Assembly: GCF_001654985.1 (NCBI RefSeq)
Contig: NZ_LXEU01000085.1
Coordinates: forward strand, 55,102 to 119,101
Direction of reading: 5' to 3'
Source of the DNA: Kluyvera georgiana ATCC 51603
GTDB taxonomy: Bacteria > Pseudomonadota > Gammaproteobacteria > Enterobacterales > Enterobacteriaceae
DNA: 64,000 bases
This document shows positions 26,306-35,584 of the stretch, one piece after another (position 1 is the stretch's first letter; each line of letters opens with the position of its first letter). Below the pieces are notes generated by a model. It ran no database searches. It had not been told where the DNA came from and saw nothing but the letters and a program-made list of their open reading frames with translations. Made by a program: the position numbers and the translations under genes.

Positions 26306-27439
26306 TTGAACGACGCTATTCCCCGCCCACAGGCGAAAACCCGCAAAGCGCTCACCCCGCTGCTGGAAATCCGTAATCTGACTAAATCCTTCGACGGCCA
26401 GCACGCCGTGGATGACGTTAATCTCACTATCTATAAAGGCGAAATTTTTGCGCTGCTGGGCGCTTCCGGCTGCGGGAAATCGACGCTGCTGCGTATGCTG
26501 GCGGGTTTTGAACAGCCGACCGCCGGGCAAATCATGCTGGATGGCGTCGATCTGGCGCAGGTTCCGCCGTATCTGCGTCCGATTAACATGATGTTCCAGT
26601 CCTACGCCTTATTCCCGCACATGACCGTTGAGCAAAATATTGCCTTTGGTCTCAAGCAGGACAAGCTGCCGAAGGCTGAAATCACCGCCCGCGTCGCCGA
26701 GATGCTGGCGCTGGTGCACATGCAGGAGTTCGCGAAGCGTAAGCCGCACCAGCTTTCCGGCGGCCAGCGTCAGCGTGTGGCGCTGGCGCGAAGCCTCGCC
26801 AAACGTCCGAAACTGTTGCTGCTCGATGAACCGATGGGCGCGCTGGATAAAAAGCTGCGCGACCGGATGCAGCTGGAAGTGGTTGATATTCTTGAGCGCG
26901 TTGGCGCGACCTGCGTGATGGTCACCCACGACCAGGAAGAAGCCATGACCATGGCGGGCCGCATTGCCATTATGAACCGCGGTAAGTTCGTACAGATTGG
27001 CGAACCGGAAGAAATTTACGAACACCCGACCACCCGCTATAGCGCCGAGTTTATCGGCTCGGTCAACGTTTTCGAAGGGCTGCTGAAAGCGCGCGACGAA
27101 GACGGGCTGGTGATTGAGTCTCCGGGGCTGGTTCATCCGTTGAAGGTGGATGCGGACGCCTCGGTGGTCGATAACGTGCCGGTGTACGTGGCCTTACGCC
27201 CGGAAAAAATTATGCTCTGTGAAGATCCTCCGGCGGATGGCTACAACTTCGCCGTGGGGGAAGTTGAGCATATTGCCTACCTTGGCGATCTCTCCATTTA
27301 TCACGTCCGTCTGAAAAGCGGCCAGATGATCAGCGCACAGCTGCAGAATGCTCACCGCTACCAGAAAGGGTTACCCACCTGGGGCGATGAAGTTCGTCTG
27401 TGCTGGGAAGCCGATAGCTGTGTGGTGTTGACGGTTTAA
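26306..27439 (+). CDS. potG: Putrescine ABC transporter, ATPase subunit
   Basis: ATP-hydrolysing subunit of putrescine import. Start set at TTG 26306: GGAGA lies 8 nt upstream and the protein is then 377 residues as in E. coli, beginning (M)NDAIPRPQAKT; another in-frame TTG at 26288 lacks a ribosome site. Walker A GASGCGKST, Q-loop FQSYALFPHM, signature LSGGQRQRVALAR, Walker B LLLLDEPMGALD, switch His in VTHDQEEA, then a C-terminal TOBE regulatory domain. The weak TTG start and upstream hairpins suggest reduced translation relative to potF. Confidence 0.95.
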   Translation: MNDAIPRPQAKTRKALTPLLEIRNLTKSFDGQHAVDDVNLTIYKGEIFALLGASGCGKSTLLRMLAGFEQPTAGQIMLDGVDLAQVPPYLRPINMMFQSYALFPHMTVEQNIAFGLKQDKLPKAEITARVAEMLALVHMQEFAKRKPHQLSGGQRQRVALARSLAKRPKLLLLDEPMGALDKKLRDRMQLEVVDILERVGATCVMVTHDQEEAMTMAGRIAIMNRGKFVQIGEPEEIYEHPTTRYSAEFIGSVNVFEGLLKARDEDGLVIESPGLVHPLKVDADASVVDNVPVYVALRPEKIMLCEDPPADGYNFAVGEVEHIAYLGDLSIYHVRLKSGQMISAQLQNAHRYQKGLPTWGDEVRLCWEADSCVVLTV

Positions 27440-27448
27440 GGAGGGGCG

Positions 27449-28402
27449 ATGAGTACGTACGAACCACCGGCCCGCCCGCATAAACCGGGCGGCTTCGCCC
27501 TGTGGCTGGCGCGGGTCAATATGAAGCACGGGCGCAAGCTGGTCATTGCGCTGCCGTATGTCTGGCTGATTCTGCTGTTCCTGTTGCCGTTCCTGATTGT
27601 TTTTAAAATCAGTCTGGCGGAAATGGCGCGGGCGATCCCGCCGTATACCGACCTGATGGAGTGGGCCGACGGCCAGCTGACGATCGCGCTGAACTTCGGC
27701 AATTTCCTGCAATTGACCGACGATCCGCTCTATTTTGAAGCGTATCTTCAGTCGTTGCAGGTTGCCGCCATTTCAACGATCTGCTGCCTGCTGCTCGGCT
27801 ACCCGCTGGCGTGGGCGGTAGCGCACAGCAAGCCGTCAACGCGAAACATTCTGCTGCTGCTGGTGATTCTGCCGTCGTGGACCTCGTTCCTGATCCGCGT
27901 GTACGCGTGGATGGGGATCCTGAAAAACAACGGCGTGTTGAATAATTTCCTGATGTGGCTGGGGGTAATCGATCAGCCCCTGACTATTCTGCACACCAAT
28001 CTCGCGGTCTACATCGGCATTGTTTACGCCTATCTGCCGTTTATGGTGTTGCCTATTTACACTGCGCTGACCCGCATCGACTATTCGTTAGTTGAAGCCT
28101 CGCTGGATCTCGGCGCGCGTCCGCTGAAAACCTTCTTCAGCGTGATTGTGCCGCTCACCAAGGGGGGGATTATTGCCGGCTCGATGCTGGTGTTTATCCC
28201 GGCGGTAGGGGAGTTTGTGATCCCGGAGCTGCTCGGCGGCCCGGACAGCATCATGATTGGCCGCGTACTGTGGCAGGAGTTCTTTAACAACCGCGACTGG
28301 CCGGTGGCCTCGGCGGTGGCGATCGTCATGCTGCTGCTGTTGATCGTGCCGATCATGTGGTTCCATAAATATCAGCAAAAACAGATGGGGGACCACGGAT
28401 GA
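27449..28402 (+). CDS. potH: Putrescine ABC transporter, permease PotH
   Basis: Inner-membrane permease with six predicted helices and the ATPase-contact EAA loop VEASLDLGARPLKTFFSVIV near residue 210-230. The 317 residues equal E. coli PotH. GGAGGGGCG precedes ATG 27449. Overlaps potI by 4 nt (ATGA). Confidence 0.96.
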   Translation: MSTYEPPARPHKPGGFALWLARVNMKHGRKLVIALPYVWLILLFLLPFLIVFKISLAEMARAIPPYTDLMEWADGQLTIALNFGNFLQLTDDPLYFEAYLQSLQVAAISTICCLLLGYPLAWAVAHSKPSTRNILLLLVILPSWTSFLIRVYAWMGILKNNGVLNNFLMWLGVIDQPLTILHTNLAVYIGIVYAYLPFMVLPIYTALTRIDYSLVEASLDLGARPLKTFFSVIVPLTKGGIIAGSMLVFIPAVGEFVIPELLGGPDSIMIGRVLWQEFFNNRDWPVASAVAIVMLLLLIVPIMWFHKYQQKQMGDHG

Positions 28403-29244
28403 ACAATCTACCGGTCGTCCGCTCACCGTGGCGGATCCTGATTCTGGTGCTTGGCTTCACCTTCCTGTATGCGCCGATGCTGATGTTGGTGATCTATTCA
28501 TTTAACAGCTCGAAGCTGGTCACCGTGTGGGCAGGCTGGTCGACGCGCTGGTACGGCGAGCTGTTCCGTGACGATGCGATGATGAGCGCGGTCGGGCTGA
28601 GTCTGACCATTGCCGCCGCGGCGGCCACGGCGGCGGCGGTTCTCGGCACCATTGCCGCAATGGTGATGGTGCGTTTTGGCCGCTTCCGCGGTGCCAACGG
28701 TTTTGCCTTTATGATCACCGCGCCGCTGGTAATGCCGGACGTCATCACCGGGCTGTCGCTGCTGCTGCTGTTCGTCGCCCTGGCGCACGCCATCGGCTGG
28801 CCGGCGGATCGCGGTATGCTGACCATCTGGCTGGCGCACGTGACCTTCTGTACCGCCTACGTGGCAGTGGTGATCTCCTCGCGACTGCGCGAGCTGGATC
28901 GCTCCATTGAGGAGGCGGCGATGGATCTTGGCGCCACGCCGCTGAAGGTGTTTTTCGTGATTACGCTGCCGATGATTATGCCGGCTGTCGTTTCTGGCTG
29001 GCTGCTGGCCTTTACGTTGTCGTTGGACGATCTGGTGATTGCCAGCTTCGTCTCCGGCCCGGGGGCGACGACCTTGCCAATGCTGGTCTTCTCCAGCGTG
29101 CGTATGGGGGTGAATCCGGAGATTAACGCCCTGGCGTCGCTGATCCTTGGCGTGGTCGGAATTGTCGGATTTATCGCCTGGTATTTGATGGCGCGCGCGG
29201 AAAAACAGCGGGTGCGTGATATCCAGCGTGCAAGACGCGGATAA
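28399..29244 (+). CDS. potI: Putrescine ABC transporter, permease PotI
   Basis: Second permease of the putrescine transporter, 281 residues, six helices, EAA loop EEAAMDLGATPLKVFFVITL near residues 173-192. Last gene of the pot operon, followed by a strong terminator. Confidence 0.96.
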   Translation: MNNLPVVRSPWRILILVLGFTFLYAPMLMLVIYSFNSSKLVTVWAGWSTRWYGELFRDDAMMSAVGLSLTIAAAAATAAAVLGTIAAMVMVRFGRFRGANGFAFMITAPLVMPDVITGLSLLLLFVALAHAIGWPADRGMLTIWLAHVTFCTAYVAVVISSRLRELDRSIEEAAMDLGATPLKVFFVITLPMIMPAVVSGWLLAFTLSLDDLVIASFVSGPGATTLPMLVFSSVRMGVNPEINALASLILGVVGIVGFIAWYLMARAEKQRVRDIQRARRG

Positions 29245-29273
29245 TCCACTTAAAATCGATACGGATATGCAGT

Positions 29274-29303
29274 CGATGCCGCGAATTTTCGCGGCATCGT
29301 TTT
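29274..29303 (+). terminator. Terminator of the potFGHI operon
   Basis: Perfect 11-bp stem CGATGCCGCGA (29274-29284) / TCGCGGCATCG (29289-29299), loop ATTT, followed by TTTT. It ends one base before the ATG proposed for ybjO. Confidence 0.85.
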
Positions 29304-29304
29304 C

Positions 29305-29793
29305 ATGGAAGGCGATACATTGGAACTGTTTACTCGAAGCCGTCGGTCGCATGCCCGTCTGAATGTTCCTGCTTTAGTGCAGGTGGCGGCGCTCGCCATT
29401 ATTTTAATCCGCTGTCTCGACCTGTTGATGGTGTTCAACCTGTTGGGGCTGAGCGGGATAGGCGAATTTATTCATCGCAGCGTCCAGACCTGGTCGCTGA
29501 CGCTGGTCTTTCTCTCCAGCCTGGTGCTGGTGTTTATCGAGATTGCCTGCGCCTTTTCGCTGGTCAAAGGGCGCAACTGGGCGCGCTGGGTCTATCTGCT
29601 AACGCAGGTGATTGCCGCCAGCTACCTGTGGGCGGCCTCGCTGGGCTATGGCTACCCGGAGCTGTTCAGCATTGCCGGTGAATCGAAGCGCGAGATCTTC
29701 CGCTCGTTGGTGATGCAAAAAATGCCGGATCTGCTGGTTTTATGCCTGCTTTTCGTGCCCGCCGCTTCCCGGCGATTTTTCCGCTTACAATAA
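29305..29793 (+). CDS. ybjO: Inner membrane protein YbjO
   Basis: Predicted inner-membrane protein of unknown function with about four hydrophobic segments; LNVPALVQVAALAIILIR and FIHRSVQTWSLTLVFLSS match E. coli YbjO, also 162 residues from this ATG. No ribosome site precedes ATG 29305, which abuts a terminator; GGAAGG at 29307-29312 would instead serve the in-frame TTG 29320 (157 residues). Both starts remain possible. Confidence 0.88.
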   Translation: MEGDTLELFTRSRRSHARLNVPALVQVAALAIILIRCLDLLMVFNLLGLSGIGEFIHRSVQTWSLTLVFLSSLVLVFIEIACAFSLVKGRNWARWVYLLTQVIAASYLWAASLGYGYPELFSIAGESKREIFRSLVMQKMPDLLVLCLLFVPAASRRFFRLQ

Positions 29794-29834
29794 CGGTGAT
29801 ACAATCCACGCCCCATTAGTCTCAAGGTTTTTCT

Positions 29835-30962
29835 ATGCAGTGCGCACTTTATGATGCCGACCGCTGTCGTTCCTGTCAGTGGATTGAGCGGCCCATCGCC
29901 GAACAGCTTGCCGCCAAAATGGCCGATCTCCAGACGCTGCTGGCGGGTTTTACCGTCGCCGACTGGTGCGCACCCGTTTGCGGGCCGGAGCAGGGTTTTC
30001 GCAATAAAGCCAAAATGGTGGTCAGCGGCAGCGTAGAACGCCCGCTCCTCGGCATGCTGCATCGCGACGGCACGCCGGAAGATTTAACCGATTGTCCCCT
30101 CTATCCGCCGTCGTTCGCGCCGGTGTTCGCCGCGCTTAAGCCGTTTATTGCTCGCGCGGGCTTGACGCCGTATAACGTGGCGCGCAAGCGCGGTGAACTG
30201 AAATATTTACTGTTGACCAAAAGCCAGCGCGACGGCGGGATGATGCTACGCTTCGTACTGCGGTCAGAAAACAAGCTGGCACAGCTGCGCGCCGCGCTGC
30301 CGTGGCTGCAGGCGCAACTGCCGCAGTTGAAGGTGATCACCGCGAACATCCAGCCGGTGCATATGGCGATTATGGAAGGCGAGCAGGAGATTTTCTTTAC
30401 CGAACAGCAGGCGCTGGCGGAGCGTTTTAACGGCGTGCCGCTGTGGATTCGTCCACAAAGCTTTTTCCAGACCAACCCAACGGTGGCCAGCGCGTTATAC
30501 GCCACGGCGCGCGACTGGGTACGGGCGCTGCCGGTGAATCACATGTGGGATCTGTTCTGCGGCGTGGGCGGCTTTGGCCTGCACTGCGCGACGCCGGAGA
30601 TGACCCTGACCGGTATTGAGATTGCCCCGGAAGCCATTGCCTGTGCGAAGCAGTCGGCGGCAGAGTTGGGGTTGGACAAGCTGCATTTCCAGGCGCTGGA
30701 CTCCACGCAATTTGCCACCGCCCAGGCGGATATTCCGCAACTGGTGCTGGTCAACCCGCCGCGCCGGGGCATTGGTAAAGCGTTATGCGACTATCTCAGC
30801 GAGATGGCGCCGCAGTATATTATTTACTCCAGCTGCAACGCGCAGACCATGGCAAAAGACATTGCCCACCTACCGGGATACCGGATCGAAAAAGTACAGC
30901 TGTTCGATATGTTCCCGCATACCGCGCATTATGAGGTGTTGACGCTGCTGGTTAAGCGTTAA
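29835..30962 (+). CDS. rlmC: 23S rRNA (uracil747-C5)-methyltransferase
   Basis: SAM-dependent methyltransferase forming m5U747 in 23S rRNA (formerly RumB). N-terminal iron-sulfur cysteines ([16 protein letters not shown] and later [11 protein letters not shown]), SAM site [26 protein letters not shown], and catalytic Cys in [13 protein letters not shown]. The 375 residues equal E. coli RlmC. Confidence 0.96.
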   Translation: MQCALYDADRCRSCQWIERPIAEQLAAKMADLQTLLAGFTVADWCAPVCGPEQGFRNKAKMVVSGSVERPLLGMLHRDGTPEDLTDCPLYPPSFAPVFAALKPFIARAGLTPYNVARKRGELKYLLLTKSQRDGGMMLRFVLRSENKLAQLRAALPWLQAQLPQLKVITANIQPVHMAIMEGEQEIFFTEQQALAERFNGVPLWIRPQSFFQTNPTVASALYATARDWVRALPVNHMWDLFCGVGGFGLHCATPEMTLTGIEIAPEAIACAKQSAAELGLDKLHFQALDSTQFATAQADIPQLVLVNPPRRGIGKALCDYLSEMAPQYIIYSSCNAQTMAKDIAHLPGYRIEKVQLFDMFPHTAHYEVLTLLVKR

Positions 30963-31049
30963 GCCGTCCCGCCCGGAAGTTTAAATAAAATGTGATAACT
31001 CGTGACGCCCGCCTGAGTTAAGCTTGAAAAAAAGCGTCGGTGGAGCGTC

Positions 31050-31772
31050 ATGAATAACGCAAAAAAAATCTTACTGGTGGAAGATGACCAGGATATCGCA
31101 ACCCTGCTGCGCCTGAATCTGCAGGATGAAGGCTATCAGATTGTGCATGAGGCCGACGGCACGCGTGCGCTGCATCAGCTTGAGCAGAGCGTATGGGACG
31201 CGGTGATTCTTGACTTAATGCTGCCCGGCGTTGACGGGCTGGAGATCTGCCGCCGTATTCGGCAGATGACGCGCTATTTACCGGTGATTATTATCAGCGC
31301 CCGCACCAGCGAAACGCACCGCGTGCTGGGGCTGGAGACGGGGGCCGACGACTACCTGCCCAAACCGTTTTCGGTGCTGGAGCTGATTGCCCGTGTTAAA
31401 GCGCTGTTTCGTCGTCAGGAGGCGATGGGGCAAAGCATCCGTCTGGAAAGCGGGGCGATTGCCAGCCATGGCCTGACTATCGATCCGCTCTCCCGCGAGG
31501 TGCGGCTGCATGGGGAGTCTATCGAGCTTACGCCGCGTGAATTCGACCTGTTGTACTGGTTTGCGCGCCATCCTGGCGAGGTCTTCTCGCGCCTGTCGCT
31601 GTTGGAAAACGTCTGGGGCTATCAGCACGAAGGCTATGAACACACCGTCAACACCCATATCAATCGCCTGCGAATCAAAATAGAGAAGGACCCGGCCGAG
31701 CCGGAGATTATCCTCACCGTCTGGGGAAAAGGCTATAAGTTCGCCACTGACAAACCGGAGCCTGCGCCATGA
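31050..31772 (+). CDS. OmpR-family response regulator
   Basis: DNA-binding partner of the downstream histidine kinase. Receiver domain with acidic pocket EDD (residues 11-13), phosphoacceptor Asp55 in VILDLMLPG and Lys in YLPKPF (about residue 106); C-terminal winged helix (about 145-235) with LTPREFDLLYWFARHPGEV and HTVNTHINRLRIKIE. 240 residues. It has no counterpart between rlmC and artJ in E. coli K-12. The signal and target genes are unknown. TGA overlaps the kinase ATG by 4 nt. Confidence 0.93.
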   Translation: MNNAKKILLVEDDQDIATLLRLNLQDEGYQIVHEADGTRALHQLEQSVWDAVILDLMLPGVDGLEICRRIRQMTRYLPVIIISARTSETHRVLGLETGADDYLPKPFSVLELIARVKALFRRQEAMGQSIRLESGAIASHGLTIDPLSREVRLHGESIELTPREFDLLYWFARHPGEVFSRLSLLENVWGYQHEGYEHTVNTHINRLRIKIEKDPAEPEIILTVWGKGYKFATDKPEPAP

Positions 31773-33241
31773 ATCGACGGCTGAGCCTGAGCCAGCGTCT
31801 GACGCTGGTCTTCACCGCCATCCTGCTGCTGTGCGCGATCGCCGCTTGCAGCATACAGCTGTATAACAGCAACCAGTACGGCAATGCGATGGTGCAGCGT
31901 CTCTCCTCCGGGCTGGCGCAGCAAATCGTCAACCGCGAGCCGCTGCTGGAAGCGCACGGCGAGGTGAATCGTCAGACCCTGAAAATGCTGTTCGATCGGC
32001 TGATGACCTTCAATCCCAGCGTCGAGCTTTATCTTCTGTCGCCCGAAGGCACGATTATCGCCGACGCGGCGCCGCCCGGACACATCAAGCGCCAGCAGCT
32101 CGACATTGAACCGGTCAAAACCTTCCTGAGCGGCGCCTCCTGGCCGGTATACGGCGACGACCCGCGCAATCTGAATAAACGCAAGGTATTCAGCGCAGCG
32201 CCGGTGATGCAGAACGGCAATCTGCAAGGCTATCTTTATATCGTCCTCGAAGGGGAGAATTTCAACGCGTTGGCGGAGAGCGCCTGGCAGAAAACGCTGT
32301 GGAGCACCGTGGTTTGGTCGCTGCTGCTGGTGGCGCTGTTTGGTCTGCTGGCGGGGTTGATGATCTGGTACTGGGTTACCCGCCCGGTACGCCAGCTTAC
32401 CGCAGATGTTGAGGGGCTGGACCGGGACAGTATCAGCGCTATCCGGCAACTCGCTCAGCAACCGCTGGAGGGGGATTCCTCGAACGAGGTGGCGATTCTG
32501 CGCAACACCTTTATCGAGCTGGCGCGCAAAATTGCCGGTCAGTGGGACCAGCTTTCCGACAGCGATCGGCAGCGCCGCGAGTTTATCGCCAATATCTCCC
32601 ACGACCTGCGCACGCCGCTGACTTCGCTGTTGGGGTATCTGGAGACGCTTTCGCTGAAGGCCGATACCCTGACGCCGGAGGATAATCGTCAGTATCTGGC
32701 GATTGCGCTGCGCCAGGGGCAAAAGGTACGCCATCTGTCACAGCAATTGTTTGAGCTGGCAAAACTGGAGCACGGCGGCATCAAGCCGCAGCGGGAACCT
32801 TTTGCCATCGGTGAGCTGCTTCAGGATGTGGCGCAAAAATTCGATCTGGCGATTGAGACGCGCCGACTTACGCTGAAGGTTGAGATCCCGCGTGCGCTGC
32901 CGTTACTGAATGCCGACGTTTCGATGATTGAACGAGTCGTCACGAATCTGCTGGATAACGCCGTGCGTCATACGCCGCCGGGTGGCACGGTGATGCTGCG
33001 CGTGTGGCAGGAAAATGAACGCCTGCAGGTCGAGGTGGCGGACAGCGGGCCGGGCGTCGAGGCGGCTTTGCGGGAACAGCTCTTCCAGCGTCCTTCCGCG
33101 TTAAGCCCGCAGAGTGCGCGTGAAAACCGCGGTGGGTTGGGATTGCTGATCGTTCGCAGGATGCTGGAGCTGCACGGCGGCAGTATTCGTCTGGTCGACG
33201 CGGCGGCGGGCGCCTGTTTTCGCTTTTTCGTGCCGCTGTAG
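31769..33241 (+). CDS. Sensor histidine kinase
   Basis: Membrane sensor paired with the response regulator. Transmembrane helix 1 (about 11-32), a periplasmic domain of about 140 residues without recognisable fold, helix 2 (about 180-203), HAMP linker, HisKA with His278 in FIANISHDLRTPLTS, and HATPase_c with NLLDNAVRHTPPGG, VADSGPGVE and GGLGLLIVRRML. The G1 box is somewhat degenerate but complete. 490 residues. Inducer unknown. Confidence 0.93.
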   Translation: MNRRLSLSQRLTLVFTAILLLCAIAACSIQLYNSNQYGNAMVQRLSSGLAQQIVNREPLLEAHGEVNRQTLKMLFDRLMTFNPSVELYLLSPEGTIIADAAPPGHIKRQQLDIEPVKTFLSGASWPVYGDDPRNLNKRKVFSAAPVMQNGNLQGYLYIVLEGENFNALAESAWQKTLWSTVVWSLLLVALFGLLAGLMIWYWVTRPVRQLTADVEGLDRDSISAIRQLAQQPLEGDSSNEVAILRNTFIELARKIAGQWDQLSDSDRQRREFIANISHDLRTPLTSLLGYLETLSLKADTLTPEDNRQYLAIALRQGQKVRHLSQQLFELAKLEHGGIKPQREPFAIGELLQDVAQKFDLAIETRRLTLKVEIPRALPLLNADVSMIERVVTNLLDNAVRHTPPGGTVMLRVWQENERLQVEVADSGPGVEAALREQLFQRPSALSPQSARENRGGLGLLIVRRMLELHGGSIRLVDAAAGACFRFFVPL

Positions 33242-33250
33242 AGTAATGAA

Positions 33251-33275
33251 CCCGGTAAGCAGGGCGCTTACCGGG
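33251..33275. terminator. Hairpin between histidine kinase and artJ
   Basis: Perfect 10-bp stem CCCGGTAAGC (33251-33260) / GCTTACCGGG (33266-33275), loop AGGGC, between two convergent genes. No T-run follows on the plus strand, so termination strength is uncertain. Confidence 0.55.
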
Positions 33276-33286
33276 ATAAAGATGGC

Positions 33287-34018
33287 TTACTCAGCAAACC
33301 ACTTATCGTTAATTTTCTGGTAGGTACCGTCGGCTTTAATCGCTTTCAACGCGCCGTTCAGTTTTTCCAGCAGCGCTTTGTTATCCGGACGTACCGCAAT
33401 GCCGAGACCAATACCGAAGTACTGCGGGTCGGTTACTTTCTCGGTGGCGGCACCCAGCTGCGGGTTGGTTTTCAGCCACTCGTTGACCACCGCGGTGTCG
33501 CCAAACACGCCGTCGATACGGCCATTTTTCAGGTCGATAATCGCGTTCTGGTAGCTGTCATAGGCCACGGTTTTGACTTCCGGATGCTTGTCCATCAGGT
33601 ATTTCTGGTGGGTGGTGCCGTTTTCCATACCGATACGTTTGCCTTTCAGATCGTCAAAGCTTTTGAACTCACCTTTTTTGGCAATGACCAGCGCGGAGTT
33701 AGCGTAGTAGGCGTCGGTAAAGGCCACCTGCTTGCTACGTTCCGGCGTAATGTCCATACCGGAAATCACCGCGTCATATTTCTTGAACTTCAGCGCCGGA
33801 ATCAGGCTGTCGAACGCATGGTTAGTGAAGGTACATTCGGCCTGCATCTGCTTACACAGCGCGTTGGCGAGATCGATATCGAAGCCGACAATCTGGTTGT
33901 TGGCATCCATGGATTCAAACGGCGGGTAGGTCGCGGAAACGCCGAAGCTGATTTTTTCTGCGGCCTGAGCGCCGAAGGTTACGGTGGCCAGTAAGGCGGC
34001 CAATACTAATTTTTTCAT
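33287..34018 (-). CDS. artJ: Arginine ABC transporter, periplasmic binding protein ArtJ
   Basis: L-arginine-specific receptor that works with ArtPQM. Start at ATG 34016-34018 gives 243 residues with signal peptide MKKLVLAALLATVTFGAQA. Family landmarks: ATYPPFESMDANNQIVGFDI, SGMDITPERSKQVAFTD and GVFGDTAVVNEWL. Separately transcribed and preceded by a double ARG-box-like operator. Confidence 0.96.
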   Translation of the reverse strand: MKKLVLAALLATVTFGAQAAEKISFGVSATYPPFESMDANNQIVGFDIDLANALCKQMQAECTFTNHAFDSLIPALKFKKYDAVISGMDITPERSKQVAFTDAYYANSALVIAKKGEFKSFDDLKGKRIGMENGTTHQKYLMDKHPEVKTVAYDSYQNAIIDLKNGRIDGVFGDTAVVNEWLKTNPQLGAATEKVTDPQYFGIGLGIAVRPDNKALLEKLNGALKAIKADGTYQKINDKWFAE

Positions 34019-34087
34019 GGATGAGCTCCTGTCTGTCTCGCTTATAGAATGCTGCCCTGCGTGTGGCATGGAGCTACAATGCCACCG

Positions 34088-34126
34088 CATGAATTTATAT
34101 GCAATATATTTGAGTAAATATTTTAT
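34088..34126 (-). promoter_or_regulatory. Double ARG box (ArgR operator) upstream of artJ
   Basis: Core TGAATTTATATGCA (34090-34103) matches the ArgR half-site consensus TGAATwwwwATTCA at 13 of 14 positions. A second core, TGAGTAAATATTTT (34111-34124, 11 of 14), starts exactly 21 nt later, the spacing of two 18-bp ARG boxes with 3 bp between them. ArgR control of artJ is known in E. coli. Confidence 0.8.
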
Positions 34127-34133
34127 TTGATGT

Positions 34134-34170
34134 GAAAAAAAAACGGATAGACCAGAGGCTTATCCGTTTT
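34134..34170 (-). terminator. Terminator of the artPIQM operon
   Basis: On the minus strand, AAAACGGATA (34161-34170 complement) pairs with TATCCGTTTT (34140-34149 complement), loop of 11 nt, followed by a run of T (A-run at 34134-34143 on the plus strand). Located 24 nt after the artM stop. Confidence 0.85.
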
Positions 34171-34193
34171 CGGTTTTAATGATTATGCAAAAA

Positions 34194-34862
34194 TCAGTTG
34201 CGACGCTCGAAGGCCAGCGCTTTACGCTCAATCAGGCGCATCAACAGCGTCAGCAGGCCATTGACGACGAGGTAGACCAGCCCGGCGGCACCAAATACCA
34301 TCACATCGTAGGTGCGGCCATAAAGCAGCTGCCCGTGGCCCATCACTTCCATCAGCGTAATGGTGTAGGCCAGAGAGGTACTCTTGAACACCAGTACCAC
34401 TTCGTTGGAGTAGGAGGAGAGCGCGCGTTTAAAGGCGTAAGGCAGCAGAATCGCCAGCGTATCTTTCTTACTCATTCCCAGCGCATTACACGACTGCCAC
34501 TGGCCTTCCGGGATGGCGCGAATCGCCCCGAAGAACAGCTGCGTGGTATAGGCGGCGCTGTTCAGCGACAGAGCAATCAGCGCACATAGCCACGGTTCCG
34601 AGAGCAAATGCCACAGCACCGGGTAGTTCTGCAGCGTCGGGAACTGGCCGGGGCCGTAGTAGATCAGGAAGATCTGTACCAGCAGCGGCGTGCCGGTAAA
34701 CAGCGTAATGTAGCCGCGAACCCCCCACACCAGCACCGGCGTCTTCAGCGTCAGAATGATGGTGAAAATCAACGCCAGTACCAGCGCCACCACGATAGAG
34801 GCGACGGTCAGCGTCAGGCTGGTGTGCAGCCCTTTCATCAGTTCCGGTAAATACTCCAGCAT
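34194..34862 (-). CDS. artM: Arginine ABC transporter, permease ArtM
   Basis: HisMQ-type permease of arginine import, 222 residues with about five hydrophobic helices and the EAA-like loop SCNALGMSKKDTLAILLPYA. Equal in length to E. coli ArtM. Start codon overlaps the artQ stop by 1 nt; last gene of artPIQM. Confidence 0.96.
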   Translation of the reverse strand: MLEYLPELMKGLHTSLTLTVASIVVALVLALIFTIILTLKTPVLVWGVRGYITLFTGTPLLVQIFLIYYGPGQFPTLQNYPVLWHLLSEPWLCALIALSLNSAAYTTQLFFGAIRAIPEGQWQSCNALGMSKKDTLAILLPYAFKRALSSYSNEVVLVFKSTSLAYTITLMEVMGHGQLLYGRTYDVMVFGAAGLVYLVVNGLLTLLMRLIERKALAFERRN

Positions 34863-35578
34863 CAGCCTGGTCTCCGTTCAAAGCGAGTGGTACGCAGGTC
34901 AATGCGTTTGAGAATGTACTGGCTGAGCAGGGTAATCACCAGGTAAATGGCTGCCGCCACGATGTACCAGGTAAACGGCTCCTGGGTACGGGTGGCAATG
35001 CTTTTGGTTTGCAGCATCAGGTCGTTCACGCTAATCAGCGAGACCAGTGCGGTATCCTTCAGCAGCACCAGCCACTGGTTACCCAGCCCCGGCAATGCGT
35101 GACGCCACATCTGCGGCATCACCAGGCGGAAGAAGATGGCGCTTTTTGACAGCCCCAGCGCCTGGCCGGACTCCCACTGGCCTACCGGCACCGCTTTCAG
35201 CGCGCCGCGCAGCGTTTGCGAGGCGTAGGCGGCGTAGAGCAGGGAGAGGGCAATCACGCCGCACAGGAACGGGCTAACGTCAAAGTTTTCAATCTGCATC
35301 TGCACCGGAATCTGCACGAAACCGAGGTTGATGCTAAACCCATCGGACAGCGTCAGCAGCAGCTGTGAAGAGCCGAAGTAGATAAACAGCACCACCAGAA
35401 TTTCCGGCAGGCCGCGTAGCACTGTGACCAGCGCGGAGCCGATCCATGCGATCGGGCGCCATTTTACCGACTCCCATACCGCAAAGAACATCGCCAGCGC
35501 GAGCCCGATAATCAGTGCACAAATGGCAAGGCCGACGGTCATGCCGGCGGCGCTCGCTAAAGGAAACATTTCGTTCAT
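34862..35578 (-). CDS. artQ: Arginine ABC transporter, permease ArtQ
   Basis: Partner permease of ArtM, 238 residues from ATG 35576-35578 (a TTG one codon earlier is also open but unnecessary). Contains [20 protein letters not shown] and the EAA loop [20 protein letters not shown]. Starts 6 nt before the artI stop region, in a compact operon. Confidence 0.96.
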   Translation of the reverse strand: MNEMFPLASAAGMTVGLAICALIIGLALAMFFAVWESVKWRPIAWIGSALVTVLRGLPEILVVLFIYFGSSQLLLTLSDGFSINLGFVQIPVQMQIENFDVSPFLCGVIALSLLYAAYASQTLRGALKAVPVGQWESGQALGLSKSAIFFRLVMPQMWRHALPGLGNQWLVLLKDTALVSLISVNDLMLQTKSIATRTQEPFTWYIVAAAIYLVITLLSQYILKRIDLRTTRFERRPG

Positions 35579-35584
35579 CAAGTC

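Noticed and set aside
31733..32734. 333-codon open frame on the minus strand
   Set aside because: Antisense to the histidine kinase gene; composition typical of a GC-rich shadow.
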